From: Seminavis robusta
Taxonomy: Eukaryota; Bacillariophyta; Bacillariophyceae; Naviculales; Naviculaceae
Reading direction: 5' to 3'
DNA: 64,000 bases
Assembly: GCA_903772945.1 (NCBI GenBank)
Contig: CAICTM010000388.1
Span: 1 to 64,000, forward strand
Under the pieces are notes generated by a model. It worked only from the letters and a program-made list of their open reading frames with translations, ran no database searches and had not been told where the DNA came from. How positions within the stretch are numbered: the first letter of the stretch is position 1; each line of letters opens with the position of its first letter. Shown here in pieces: positions 19,101 through 28,628 of the stretch. The translations under genes were made by a program, and so were the position numbers.

Positions 19101-21278
19101 TTAGCGTAGTGCAGCAGTATGCACAAGGAAGGAAGCAAGAGATGCATTCTTGGAACAATCAGTCGCAACACTTTTGATTCCATGCCTGTTAAAGCTTTCA
19201 TTCGGACAGTTAGACGGATAGACACCGACCTCGCCAGTACAAGCATAGTTCCAATTCCAACGAGGGAAGACACAGTATTCCTTCTCGAGGTGGTCAGCGG
19301 CAGCCTTTTTGCCTCGGTTCTGCCTCCAATCTTCGAGGTACAGTCTTGTTACAGTGCGACGCTGATCCACTGTTTTGGTAGTGGCAATATTAGTGACATG
19401 CCTGTAGGCTGTACCTTTGGCATCAGCGAATGGCTTGTTTTTCATTTTCTTGACATAACTGGAACGTTTAGCAAATGCCTGCACAACATGGAAATAGCAA
19501 TTGAGAACGGCCTCTTCTTTAATGCAATTGTCATCGCTTGCTGTGCTGTGGTCATCCCTTTCAGGACAATCGGCGTCCACTTGGGTAAGGAATGTTGGCG
19601 AGGGTGGATACTCTTCGATTTCTTCGACAGATAACTCTTTCTCGTGACAGGATTCTCCCGTTGTTGCGTCCATGTCGCAGAGCTGTGGATGTTTCTTGTA
19701 AAAGACATGAGCGTTCACAAACGTATCGGCATCGTCTGAAGTACCCCAATCGATATTGAACTCTATACCAAAGCACTTGGAACACAGATCTCGCATTGCA
19801 TACAGTACAAGACAATATGGATGCAACCTTTCCCCACCGGCTCTCAGGTACAGGATCGGTCGGAATGATGATGTGACCTCATCGCATCCAAGTCTGAGTT
19901 TCACAGAAACACTGCCGACAGTGATAAGGCAACTCTGGTCTCTTATCATTCCCCCAGTGCCGTCAACACAGAGCTGACGAGTGCCCTTCCTTCTCAAGGC
20001 AAGATGCATTAACTGAAAGAGTCCAGTAGGTGAGAATATCACGAATGATCCTTCAATGCGTTCGTCGAACTTATCCGTAGCTCCTTGCTGAACCTCCAAT
20101 ACGGCGTTTCGATACCTAGCAACCAAATCACCAGCACCAAGGTTCATGGCGAACATGTGGTCAGAACCAGAAACGTGCAATGCCGTTGCTAGTTCTTCAG
20201 GGCTCCTGTAGTCACATCGCGCAGTATAGCTCTTGGGAAAACAAAGTCGCCAATGAGCCAGTACGCGCATGAGTACATCATTGTTACGAATGTTGTCATG
20301 GCCAAATAGCTTTGTCTTCACGTAGGCTTCCCTTTGATTGGCCACGAAGTTTCGCAACTGTCTTATGAGATGTTCCCGTGGGTATCTGTCAACTACATGA
20401 TGACGGTGCTCGAGATAAGCAGTGTCAGTCCGAACGATTGTTGTGACAGTCTTCATGACATCATCGGCTGTGATTCGGAGCACACATCTTCCGCGTTTCG
20501 TCTCCTCGGCAAGATATTTCTGCACAATGGGCTTGATTGCTGGAGCTATTCCGTATTGGTCATTGTGGTTCAAAGGTTTCTTTTCCGTTTCGTGGTTGTG
20601 CCCTCGGTTACCTTTGCGCACAAAGTTTCTGTAGCGTTTGCTGTCTATTGCCATTGCTCCGAGATCTCTGGTTTGTGCACGCCATGGGCACCTGAGCTTC
20701 GTAGAATCGTCCTTGCTATCACCTACGCGGCAACAGTACTTGTGGATTTTGATACCACTGGTAATTGTGGTTCCATCCGGTCGGATGCACTGTTTGCTAA
20801 CTCCATTGACCTGAACGAATCCGCCGTACTTGTCAATAAGTTGTGACTTGGCAATTTCCATGGATGCACAGGGGTAGCATGATGGATCTTCGGCGTATTC
20901 AGATGAATGTGGCATTCTCTTGACAGGAATGTTGGGTGCACGTGCTGGGTAAGCAGATACACTAGAAAAAGATCTTGCTGGCGGGGATGCATGCACATGG
21001 TTGAAGCTTGCAGTACGAAAGTACTGGTTGTACGGATATGGAGGATGCACTGCTGCATAGGGTACATAGGGATGGCTGTAGAAGTTTCCGTAATATGGTG
21101 GATACCCATTGTTTGCACTAGAGTACGCATATCCTGTATGATATGATGGTTGATATGGTGGTGCACGCGAGTTACGGGTATCGTCACCGGTACCATCACT
21201 GCCATTAGACTGAGAGGATTTGCTCTTTGAGGTAATATTCAGAGGATTGTACGGTGTCCATTGGCGACGGGACGACAT
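19101..21278 (-). CDS. MULE-type transposase (Mutator superfamily), probably C-terminally truncated
   Basis: A 725-residue frame. The first 110 residues are Tyr/Pro/Ser-rich. A FLYWCH/WRKY-GCM1-like zinc module follows (KYCCRVG, LRCPWRAQ, GNRGHNHET), the usual DNA-binding part of MULE transposases. The DDE core shows D in LCVDGTGGMI (about 437), D in DWGTSDDADTF, the Cys/His element LNCYFHVVQAF, and E in NCPNESFNRHG (about 691). The protein stops only about 30 residues after this Glu; relatives usually continue with a SWIM zinc finger, so the end may have been lost where the palindrome-dense block begins. Intronless and uninterrupted otherwise, hence fairly young. No homology to neighbours; typical cut-and-paste DNA transposon. 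Confidence 0.8.
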   Translation of the reverse strand: MSSRRQWTPYNPLNITSKSKSSQSNGSDGTGDDTRNSRAPPYQPSYHTGYAYSSANNGYPPYYGNFYSHPYVPYAAVHPPYPYNQYFRTASFNHVHASPPARSFSSVSAYPARAPNIPVKRMPHSSEYAEDPSCYPCASMEIAKSQLIDKYGGFVQVNGVSKQCIRPDGTTITSGIKIHKYCCRVGDSKDDSTKLRCPWRAQTRDLGAMAIDSKRYRNFVRKGNRGHNHETEKKPLNHNDQYGIAPAIKPIVQKYLAEETKRGRCVLRITADDVMKTVTTIVRTDTAYLEHRHHVVDRYPREHLIRQLRNFVANQREAYVKTKLFGHDNIRNNDVLMRVLAHWRLCFPKSYTARCDYRSPEELATALHVSGSDHMFAMNLGAGDLVARYRNAVLEVQQGATDKFDERIEGSFVIFSPTGLFQLMHLALRRKGTRQLCVDGTGGMIRDQSCLITVGSVSVKLRLGCDEVTSSFRPILYLRAGGERLHPYCLVLYAMRDLCSKCFGIEFNIDWGTSDDADTFVNAHVFYKKHPQLCDMDATTGESCHEKELSVEEIEEYPPSPTFLTQVDADCPERDDHSTASDDNCIKEEAVLNCYFHVVQAFAKRSSYVKKMKNKPFADAKGTAYRHVTNIATTKTVDQRRTVTRLYLEDWRQNRGKKAAADHLEKEYCVFPRWNWNYACTGEVGVYPSNCPNESFNRHGIKSVATDCSKNASLASFLVHTAALR

Positions 21279-21430
21279 GGTGGCGAAGAATCGCCAAGGA
21301 ACTAAACTGCGATGTCAAAGTGGCAATGTACAATTCTGCGAGTAACAATAAAACTGGCGATGTGCCGAACTACTTATGTAAGCGATTATAGGAGTGTTGG
21401 AGCGATTTTGAGCCAACTCCAAAAAAAGGA
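19101..21430. mobile_element. MULE DNA transposon, ends not defined
   Basis: Covers the transposase and about 150 bases of its 5' side, where an inverted pair (GGAGTGTTGGAGCG at about 21392 and CCAACTCC at about 21413) followed by GGAGTGTCGCAAAA could be part of a terminal inverted repeat. I found no matching copy on the other side and no target duplication, so the limits are tentative. Confidence 0.45.
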
Positions 21431-22853
21431 GTGTCGCAAAACCCTTCATTGGGTGGGTATATCAGGCATTTCCAGAGACGATTTTTCTCATGAACATTAC
21501 AGAAATGTGAGTTGTTGGTGGGAGACGCAGCCCCTTAGCCAGATTGGCTTTACACATTCAGTTGACTATACCAGAACATTCGAAGATAATGATCGTCCTT
21601 GCTTTCGCGCCGTTTTCCCAGAGTTTTGGTGTGAAGCCAAATTCGACAACACCTGCCGCCAATCAATCATTCTTCGAATCCTTCGATAGTCGACCATGAC
21701 AGTAACAAAGCATTCATCTTCCTGTAAATAGGCATCAAGCGCTCATGGTCTCTTGTGAAGTGGCTGGTGAGTGGAGGTTCGGCTGCTTCGGCTTCATTGT
21801 CTCTGCGTTGGTTTCTGGTTGTTTTGATTCAACTTACAGGACGTTTTGCCATGTCAGTGGTGGGTATCAAGGGGGTCTCTGTGCAAATTGGAAATGATTC
21901 ACGATTTGCTCTTTCAGTGGTAAGTTGTCCTTTGTTGAGTCATGCATGTTTTCCGCAAGTATCGCGCGTCTCACCCTCTCTTTGTCCTCACTTTTTGTTC
22001 GCCTGGCTCGATGGCCAATGTGTAAGGCCAGGAGTACACAATTCCCCAGAAAAGATCACTGTCTTGTTGAAGCCAGAATTAATTATTTAAAGACGGTGTT
22101 CCTTGGAACCCTGGCTAGTGACCTCTCTTACCACCTCACAGCTTACAGTCTCCAGTCAGGCCAGCGCCAGATGATGACATAGCTATGACATCAACACCCC
22201 GACCACCGACCACACCAGCAGCAAAATCGCCACCAATATCTTCTTAAGTCTGGGACTGATCATGAGGACTCTTGGAGCATCCATGCATCCATGCATACAG
22301 GTCGTACAAATAAATGCAGGATCAAAATGGCCACAGGCAGCCGATGGAGACGGAGGAGGAAGGCAGCCAAGGAAGATGTCGATGGAGGGCAGAAGCAATA
22401 CAAGCAAGCGTCAGCGACACGGATGAATCCGTACAATAAAGCTGCATTCCCAACCGGTATAGCAATCTTGTTAATCCCAGCTGGTTGATCCACACATTCC
22501 TGTCTTATACGCTGAGACGATTGTTTGACGCGCATTGCCTGGAATTTTGGGCTACAATTGTGTACCCAGACTCTTCTACGGGTACTGTAATAGCTACATC
22601 AGATATCTAGTCTAGTAATCTTTGAAAACACAACGCTTTCCTGCAAAAACAGCTCAACTAGCTAATACGTGTATCTTTGAGCGACGTCCCAGTCGAGGAT
22701 ACGAAACTCGGAACCCCCTAACCGGACCTGCAAGCCCCGCGCTTGAAAGCACAACCGAAACAAGAATGGCGTCATGCTTCATCATGGTGTTGCCTCCATT
22801 ATTTGTTGTCCACTACCGTACTAGTAAAGATCTACTCTGAGCAATCTTTTACC
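21431..22853. other. Intergenic, no gene seen
   Basis: About 1.4 kb between the MULE and the next gene. Several frames up to 111 codons exist, but none reads like protein. A splice-like pair (GTGAGT near 21768, TTACAG near 21838) is present without coding sequence on either side. Probably promoter and leader of the gene at 22854 plus transposon flank. Confidence 0.4.
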
Positions 22854-24548
22854 ATGTCGCAACGCCCTGACCCCCCCAACAACAAAGGCAGCGATGATAA
22901 CATGAGAGCAGCCGCCTCGGTCTCTCGAGGGCAGATATCATCGCAAGAACCAAGCCATGTTGTCTTGGCAGAAGGAACTCGTCCCAGAAACACCAAATCA
23001 TCACAGCGCAAAAGCCAGTCACGCCCCACCGACATGGAGGAATTGAGAACTCAAGCGCGGCGCTTGAATGAGCAAGATAAACTGGCAAAGCAGCGGGTGC
23101 GTGGTACCAATGTTGAGGATGTCGGAGCCAGGCGAGTGGCTCCCGTAGTGGAAGCCCCATCCAGACAACCCTTTCCCAGTGCAAAGTTTGGTCGTACTCG
23201 CAATCAGTTGGCTACCACGGCAAGAGCCCTTGTGGAAGAGGATGCGTCCAGTCCTCCTCAATCCTCTGTTTTGGAAATTCCAGATGCTCCCAATGGAGGC
23301 GCTGTCTTGGATCAGACAATGATTCATATGAATAGAGAGGGAGTACATGATGCGCCCACTGAAGTTACCCCACAACAACCATCGCCCAATCCAAGTACTA
23401 CACCAGCCCATGACAACACCGGGAACATTGACCATCCACCAGTAGAAGCCCATCTAGTACAAGCAAGATTGGTAACACAACACGACGATCCTGAGCAACA
23501 GCGCGGCAATGACATTAGCATTCAAGAAGCGCAAATAGTAGAAGAGCAAAAGAACTTTTGTGTCCCCCGCGGCACAGGGTCAAAGATTTTTTGCATTGCT
23601 ATTCTGGTCATTGTTGTGGCTGCTGGAATCGCCGTGCTTGCCATTTTCTGTAGTGGCGGTAGCTGCAGCGCTGGTGGCAGCAGTACGACGCAATCTCCAG
23701 CTACTATGCCATTCCCAACGGTGACTGGCATTATTTCACCTGCTCCAACAGCGGCGCCCGAGCCCAAATCCCTGCAGCCATCCGTATCCAAGACACCAAC
23801 TGTTGTACCATCGATTCACCCGACAATCTCCCCAACGGTGTCAGCCTTCCCCACTTTTCAAACGAATCGAACTGTGGCTGAAAGCTTTGAAGTGAAATTA
23901 TCACTCATGGCACCATCGGGGGCCGGTTTTATGAATGCATCTCAGGAAGACGAGTTTTGTGCTAGAATGGAAGGGCTGACTGGGGTCTTTGCACCTGATG
24001 CTGTGGATCGAGTGGTCTCAGAGTGTACATTCTTTGGGGAAAGCTCCATCGTGGAACCAATCACTGTCACATTGGCGCCAACGCACGGATTCCAGAGACA
24101 TTTGAAGATGGCCATCCCGGAACTGAACAGCAGCCGCAATGCCACGAATGCGGCAATGTACCACAGACGTAATGCTACCCGAGCACAAAAATTGAAACGT
24201 TGGATGCGCAAGAGCAACAATGCCACTAAAACCAACCTGCCACACTTTTTGGCACCCGTGCAAGGACAGAATCGTAGAGCCCAAGAATGGCTGGACGGAT
24301 CAATCAAGCAAACGTACATTTACCCTTTTCGAATGAAGTATTCATCAGCAACCGAGGATGTGGCGAACTTCACCTCAATGTTTCTCTACTCGTTGATCGA
24401 TAGTGCTGCATGGTTCAATGCAATGTTGACAGAAATTCTGCATTTGAACGCCACCAATGAGCTACAGATCCAAGAGGTACAATCGTTCCTTATCTTGTCA
24501 TCAGCGCCGACATTCCTTCCCACCCTCGAACCAACCCAAGAGCAATGA
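22854..24548 (+). CDS. Single-pass membrane glycoprotein of unknown function
   Basis: A 564-residue protein from ATG 22854 (MSQRPDPPNN); the frame is open further upstream, but the 37 extra residues look like leader. The N-terminal 240 residues are polar and disordered, with the phrase VEAHLVQARLV...EAQIVEEQ that I know from the cytosolic tails of many diatom LRR membrane proteins. One helix follows (IFCIAILVIVVAAGIAVLAIF, about 245-266), then a Thr/Pro/Ser-rich stalk (SPTVSAFPTFQT) and a 250-residue outer domain with at least seven N-glycosylation sequons and no LRRs. It is therefore probably a surface protein with an unknown ectodomain, sharing its inner tail with the LRR family. Intronless. 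Confidence 0.75.
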   Translation: MSQRPDPPNNKGSDDNMRAAASVSRGQISSQEPSHVVLAEGTRPRNTKSSQRKSQSRPTDMEELRTQARRLNEQDKLAKQRVRGTNVEDVGARRVAPVVEAPSRQPFPSAKFGRTRNQLATTARALVEEDASSPPQSSVLEIPDAPNGGAVLDQTMIHMNREGVHDAPTEVTPQQPSPNPSTTPAHDNTGNIDHPPVEAHLVQARLVTQHDDPEQQRGNDISIQEAQIVEEQKNFCVPRGTGSKIFCIAILVIVVAAGIAVLAIFCSGGSCSAGGSSTTQSPATMPFPTVTGIISPAPTAAPEPKSLQPSVSKTPTVVPSIHPTISPTVSAFPTFQTNRTVAESFEVKLSLMAPSGAGFMNASQEDEFCARMEGLTGVFAPDAVDRVVSECTFFGESSIVEPITVTLAPTHGFQRHLKMAIPELNSSRNATNAAMYHRRNATRAQKLKRWMRKSNNATKTNLPHFLAPVQGQNRRAQEWLDGSIKQTYIYPFRMKYSSATEDVANFTSMFLYSLIDSAAWFNAMLTEILHLNATNELQIQEVQSFLILSSAPTFLPTLEPTQEQ

Positions 24549-24649
24549 ATTCTCTGATTTTGTGGATGCCCTTATTTTTTGGGGTGCAGGACAACGCAAC
24601 ATCACACAGACTACATGTAGTGCACACTTGTTGTACGGCTGTACACTGA

Positions 24650-24778
24650 AACGCTTTGTTCGTTCGGGGAGCAGTACAAGGTTATGTTCCGAAATCCATC
24701 GCAGTTGGTGGAAACATTGGAGAGCTCGATGAGAAACATATCTTCCTGGGAACATCCGGGGACGGCGTTATGACACGA
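24650..24778 (+). pseudogene. Short coding-like fragment
   Basis: Between an in-frame TGA (24647) and a GTAAGT donor-like site (24779) the frame reads GAVQGYVPKSIAVGG, NIGELDEKHIFLGTSGDG and VMTR. It is protein-like but has no start codon. It could be an exon of an unrecognised gene or a remnant left by duplication. A TTTTTAG acceptor-like site follows at about 24808, but the frame after it closes at once. Confidence 0.35.
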
Positions 24779-24828
24779 GTAAGTTGTTCAACGTTCTATT
24801 TTTAGGTTAAAAATTAGTGCAGGATGTT

Positions 24829-25533
24829 CTACTTTTGAGTAGAGACAGATTTGTTGGTTTCGTCCTCTGCGGTAACAACAATCTTGGATCCAACATAAGT
24901 CAAACCACGCCCTGCAGCCTCGGCGCTGCGCTCCACAAGGCGATGACGAACTGTAAAGTCCATGGCGGCTTTTCCTGTTGCAAGAATGCAATTTTTGCCC
25001 TTTTCTGCGACACGATATTGGTTGTCAATGGCTTGCGCCTGATCCCAGCTCTCTCCAGCCGCCTTTTTGGTTGCAGTGACAATGTGATGTTTTTCATCCA
25101 GAGCGACGGCCTTTTCCTGGACGGCAATCGCTACTTCTCCCATGGCACGGGCGCAATCACCAACACAACTTCCTGCCTTGTGTTTGGCAGCAAAGGCACT
25201 TCCAAAGGCACCCACCACAGCACAGCCAATGCCACCAACAAGGCAACCCAAGACGCCACCAGCAGTGGCGGAAGCAGCGACAATTGCCTTGGGATAGTCC
25301 TCGTGTCGCTCTACTACGTGAGGTCCTTCGGTTTTTACATCGTTCTGCTCTTTGTTTTCCTTTTCGCAAACAATGGTAGCCTGCGCTGTTGGCTCTTCTT
25401 CCAAAACGACTTGATCAGTTCGCGTCGGGGTACCGGTATCGATGAGGCGTTCCATCTCAAGGTTTTCTTCGCTGCTAGATACAGTGACTTTAACCCAAGG
25501 GGTTTTCTGGGGAGTATGGCTGCTAGAACTCAT
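24829..25533 (-). CDS. Glycine-zipper helical protein, unknown function
   Basis: From ATG 25533 (MSSSSHTPQKTPWVKV) the protein has 234 residues; the frame continues upstream to an ATG at 25704, giving 291. After an acidic region comes a glycine zipper (AGGVLGCLVGGIGCAVVGAF), which often inserts in or lies on membranes, and then helical repeats of the type VDEKxx(V/I)xxxTK (ALDEKHHIVTATKKAAG, AIDNQYRVAEKGKN). Similar DEK-type helices occur at the C-terminus of plant ACD11-binding-partner proteins and in many diatom proteins. No enzyme motif. Intronless. Role unknown; membrane association is inferred. Confidence 0.7.
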   Translation of the reverse strand: MSSSSHTPQKTPWVKVTVSSSEENLEMERLIDTGTPTRTDQVVLEEEPTAQATIVCEKENKEQNDVKTEGPHVVERHEDYPKAIVAASATAGGVLGCLVGGIGCAVVGAFGSAFAAKHKAGSCVGDCARAMGEVAIAVQEKAVALDEKHHIVTATKKAAGESWDQAQAIDNQYRVAEKGKNCILATGKAAMDFTVRHRLVERSAEAAGRGLTYVGSKIVVTAEDETNKSVSTQK

Positions 25534-26125
25534 GGTGTCGTCGTGCTCGAAGGGGTTTGTTGGTCGGTTGTCTTTGTTTTCGTTTCGGTTTTGGTTGATT
25601 TTGTGAGGAGGTGCAGCTCCCAACAATGATGCTTTCCACGAACTGACACTTCGCCCCGGGATTTGGCGTCTGTCCGTCGTTTCACTCGTGGTATCTTCGA
25701 CCACTCGTGGAGGTCTGACCGGCTACCATAACGTCGTATGCATTAATTAAAGGTTGCAGAGCTAATGGACATCCCGACACAAACCATTGACGGTACCAGT
25801 ACCAGTACCGATACGCGTCCGAGCTTTAGCAAGTTGGGAAGTTGTCTGGCTGCGGGCTGCGCCTTGCATGGCTCTTCCCCAGAGAAGTACAGCTCAAACT
25901 ACCAGACAGTATCAAAGAGCTACGAAATGCAAGTAACAGAGAGGGATTTGAAAGTGTAAGTTCCATTTCCTTTTAATTGATACAAACTAAGCTACGGTAT
26001 GGAGGTTCGGCCTCCCGAGCCCCGTCCACCTATGATCATTGTTCTCTCTTCTTGCAGTTTTGCCTCTGTGGCTACACACGAAGTCAAGACTTGCTGGCAC
26101 TCTCACTTTCAGTATCATGGCCACT
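25534..26125. other. Intergenic, no gene seen
   Basis: Between two same-strand genes. Contains the possible longer start of the glycine-zipper gene (to 25704) and a short GGTACCAGTACCAGTACCG run at about 25793. A 64-codon frame at 25765 has no support. Confidence 0.4.
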
Positions 26126-27670
26126 CTAGTTGGAGTAAACGACTTCCAACGCATTGTCTTCAAGCTTGTACTTGTAGCACTTGCCATCCTTGATGACAAC
26201 CCGGACCTTGTCACGTTTCAATGCCTCGATATCAGCCAGCGGGTCTCCATCCACGAGAATGACATCGGCATATGCACCTTCCTCGATGACGCCAAGCTTT
26301 CCGTCTTTGTAGGGATTCATGCCTCCGCACCAGCTCAAGACTTCCGCGGCATCACCCGTGGCACTACGAAGCGCCGTGGCCGAATCAAAACCTCCCAAGG
26401 TCACCATTGCAATGATGTTAGCGGACTGGCGTTCCTGATTGCCTTTTCCAAACATGTCTCCACCAGAGATCAGGATGGGTTTGTATTCCCGGCAAAGTTT
26501 CATCATGTTGGCAGCGCCCGAGTTGACCATGGCCGCCTTGTTCTTTTGATCACGTGAGAAGAAGGTGATCAATTCAGGATCCGCAAAGACTTCGAGGGAC
26601 ATGACGGCTTGAATGCATATGGCAATACCTTCCTTCACCATACGTTTCATGCACTCTTCAGACATCAAGAATCCATGTTCTACACATTTGACACCGGCAT
26701 CGAGGGCTCTCATAATGGACCTGTCGTGGTAGGCATGGATCATGACGTAGGATCCATAATCAGCAGCAACGTCACAGGCGGCTTTCATTTCCTCGAATGA
26801 ACCCTCAGTAACGTGGATCGGGTCAAACGCAGAAGCACAACCACCACCTGCCATGTACTTGATTTGGGTGGCGCCATTGCGAAAGTTGTTACGGCAGGCA
26901 CGACGGACTTCAGCGACGCTGTTGACAGGATTTGTAAAGCAAAACAAAGCAAAGCAAAGAATGAGAAGACAGTATGTGAATGTGCGTGTTTTAACCAGAG
27001 CATCCTGAACCTGCCTGTCACAAATATGGGTAACGCCGTGCTGTACCAATGTATCCGTTTGAAGGGGCATATCAAAGCAACATCCAGTATCACCATGCCC
27101 TCCAGTTTGAGAGATGAAGGCACCACATGCATAGATTCTCGGACCCATGATTCGCCCCAACCTCACGGCTTTGGCCATGCCCAAAACGTTGCCTCCGGCA
27201 TCGCGTACCGTGGTGAATCCTTGATTGAGATAATCCAAGCAGTCGGCGGCACACATAGCACCCATGGACATTTGATCATACTCGTCGCGACCTAAAAAGA
27301 GGAGACGAAACCAACATATGATGACAAAAGCATCCGAAACCATTTTGTCGGCCATTATCACTTTTTGGGGAGTTTACTCTATTTTCTTACCTTCCAGCAT
27401 TCCCTCTTGGAAACACAAGTGGGAATGCATATCAATCAAGCCAGGCATGAGGGTTTTGCCAGCGCAGTCCACAACGGCAGTCTTCTTGTCTGTAGGAGCT
27501 TCCAACCCAGATCCAACCTTGGTGATCAAGTTGCCTTCGATCAACACTTCGGTGGCTTCGATGTAGGCATCTCCCTTCCCGTTAAAGATCTTGGCATTCT
27601 TGAAAAGGATGGCATCGGCAGGGGCCTCTTCCTCGGGGGAACGGTAGCGGAGTGGCACGTACTCGGGCAT
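26126..27670 (-). CDS. Amidohydrolase (imidazolonepropionase/prolidase-like), three exons
   Basis: Exons 27670-27391, 27291-27015 and 26918-26126 give 449 residues. Intron 1 (99 bases) is GTAAGA...TTTTTAG and joins MLEG-GRDEYDQ correctly. Intron 2 (96 bases) only gives a good join (ICD-SVAEVRRAC) with a GC-AG boundary; see findings. Metal-site motifs are in family order: HxH in GLIDMHSHLCF, the strand-4 Lys in ATQIKYMAGGG, His in SYVMIHAYHD and KCVEHGFLMS, and Asp in ILISGGDMFG. The C-terminus returns to the small beta-sandwich (GVIEEGAYADVILVDGDP). This is the imidazolonepropionase-like M38 group, which hydrolyses cyclic amides, Xaa-Pro dipeptides or related substrates with one or two metal ions; the real substrate is unknown. 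No targeting signal; probably cytosolic. Confidence 0.88.
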
Positions 27671-28628
27671 GGTGGATGAACCACAATACTATATACTCAA
27701 TCAACTACTTGGTAGTGAAGACAAGGTGTTTCAATTGCTTGGATCCAACAGCGTGAGAAACAGAGAATGACGAGAGGGCGAGCATTCAATGAGCAGCCTC
27801 TTGCATCGAGTTGGTTGGAGCTATTAATAGCTGAGAAACCGGATGTTCGATCTTCTTTTTGTGCTCTTGGATTGGGGTATTTTTCGTATCTCATTCGTGG
27901 ATATGTAATTTAATACTTGACATTACTAGTATAATCACACATTTGGTATAAGTTTCAGCCGTTGTCAAACACGATTTCAATTTGATAAGAATTCTGAACA
28001 GGATGTTGGTCAAAGACTTCCCCATTTACCATAGCCACGGAGATTCCTGAAACCACTTACTCCAAAAACAGTTTTTCACTGGTATTAATCTGGATCTATT
28101 GCTTGGATCTTTTGTTAATTCTGTTTCATGGACTTTAAATGCCGTTTTAATTAAGTGGCTTAGAAGGGAGATTGTTTATTTATTTGGGCTGAGCTGCTGC
28201 CTCAACAACTGATAAATCTAATACTAGTACTCAGTAGTGCATTGTAATGTACAAAAACTGTTTTCTGCAAGTTCTTGGTAGACAATACTAGTAGAGAACT
28301 CAGTACATGTACTCGAGTAGCTATTTTGGTGGCAAAAGGAACCCACCCATCTACAGTGTAATCTGACACCAATTTCAGTAAAATTGTGTGGAGTGTAGAG
28401 AAATTTTGTCCAATCAAGGTGGTTTTGCTTGTGTCTGGCTACTGGCTACTACCAGTAGTAGCCAGCTAGCCGGCCAGTTGGATCAGGTACAAGGAAACAC
28501 TAAACAAGGAAACACTTTTTGAGATCTCGTAAAGATACACACCCTCGTCATCTCAACATAATCCAACCAGCTCCTTGTAAGACGTATCTATTTAGTATTT
28601 GTTTATTGTGCTATCCAACCATGGTACC
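27671..28628. other. Divergent AT-rich intergenic region with a strong hairpin
   Basis: Nearly 1 kb between the amidohydrolase and the transporter, which point apart. A perfect 10-bp stem with a 4-base loop lies at 28442-28465 (arm CTGGCTACTA). No protein-like frame. Confidence 0.45.

Noticed and set aside
21312-21689. 125-codon plus-strand frame beside the transposase
   Set aside because: Overlaps the putative transposon end and shows no protein-like pattern.
25765-25959. 64-codon plus-strand frame
   Set aside because: No family, built on a GGTACC microsatellite, no supporting splice or start context.
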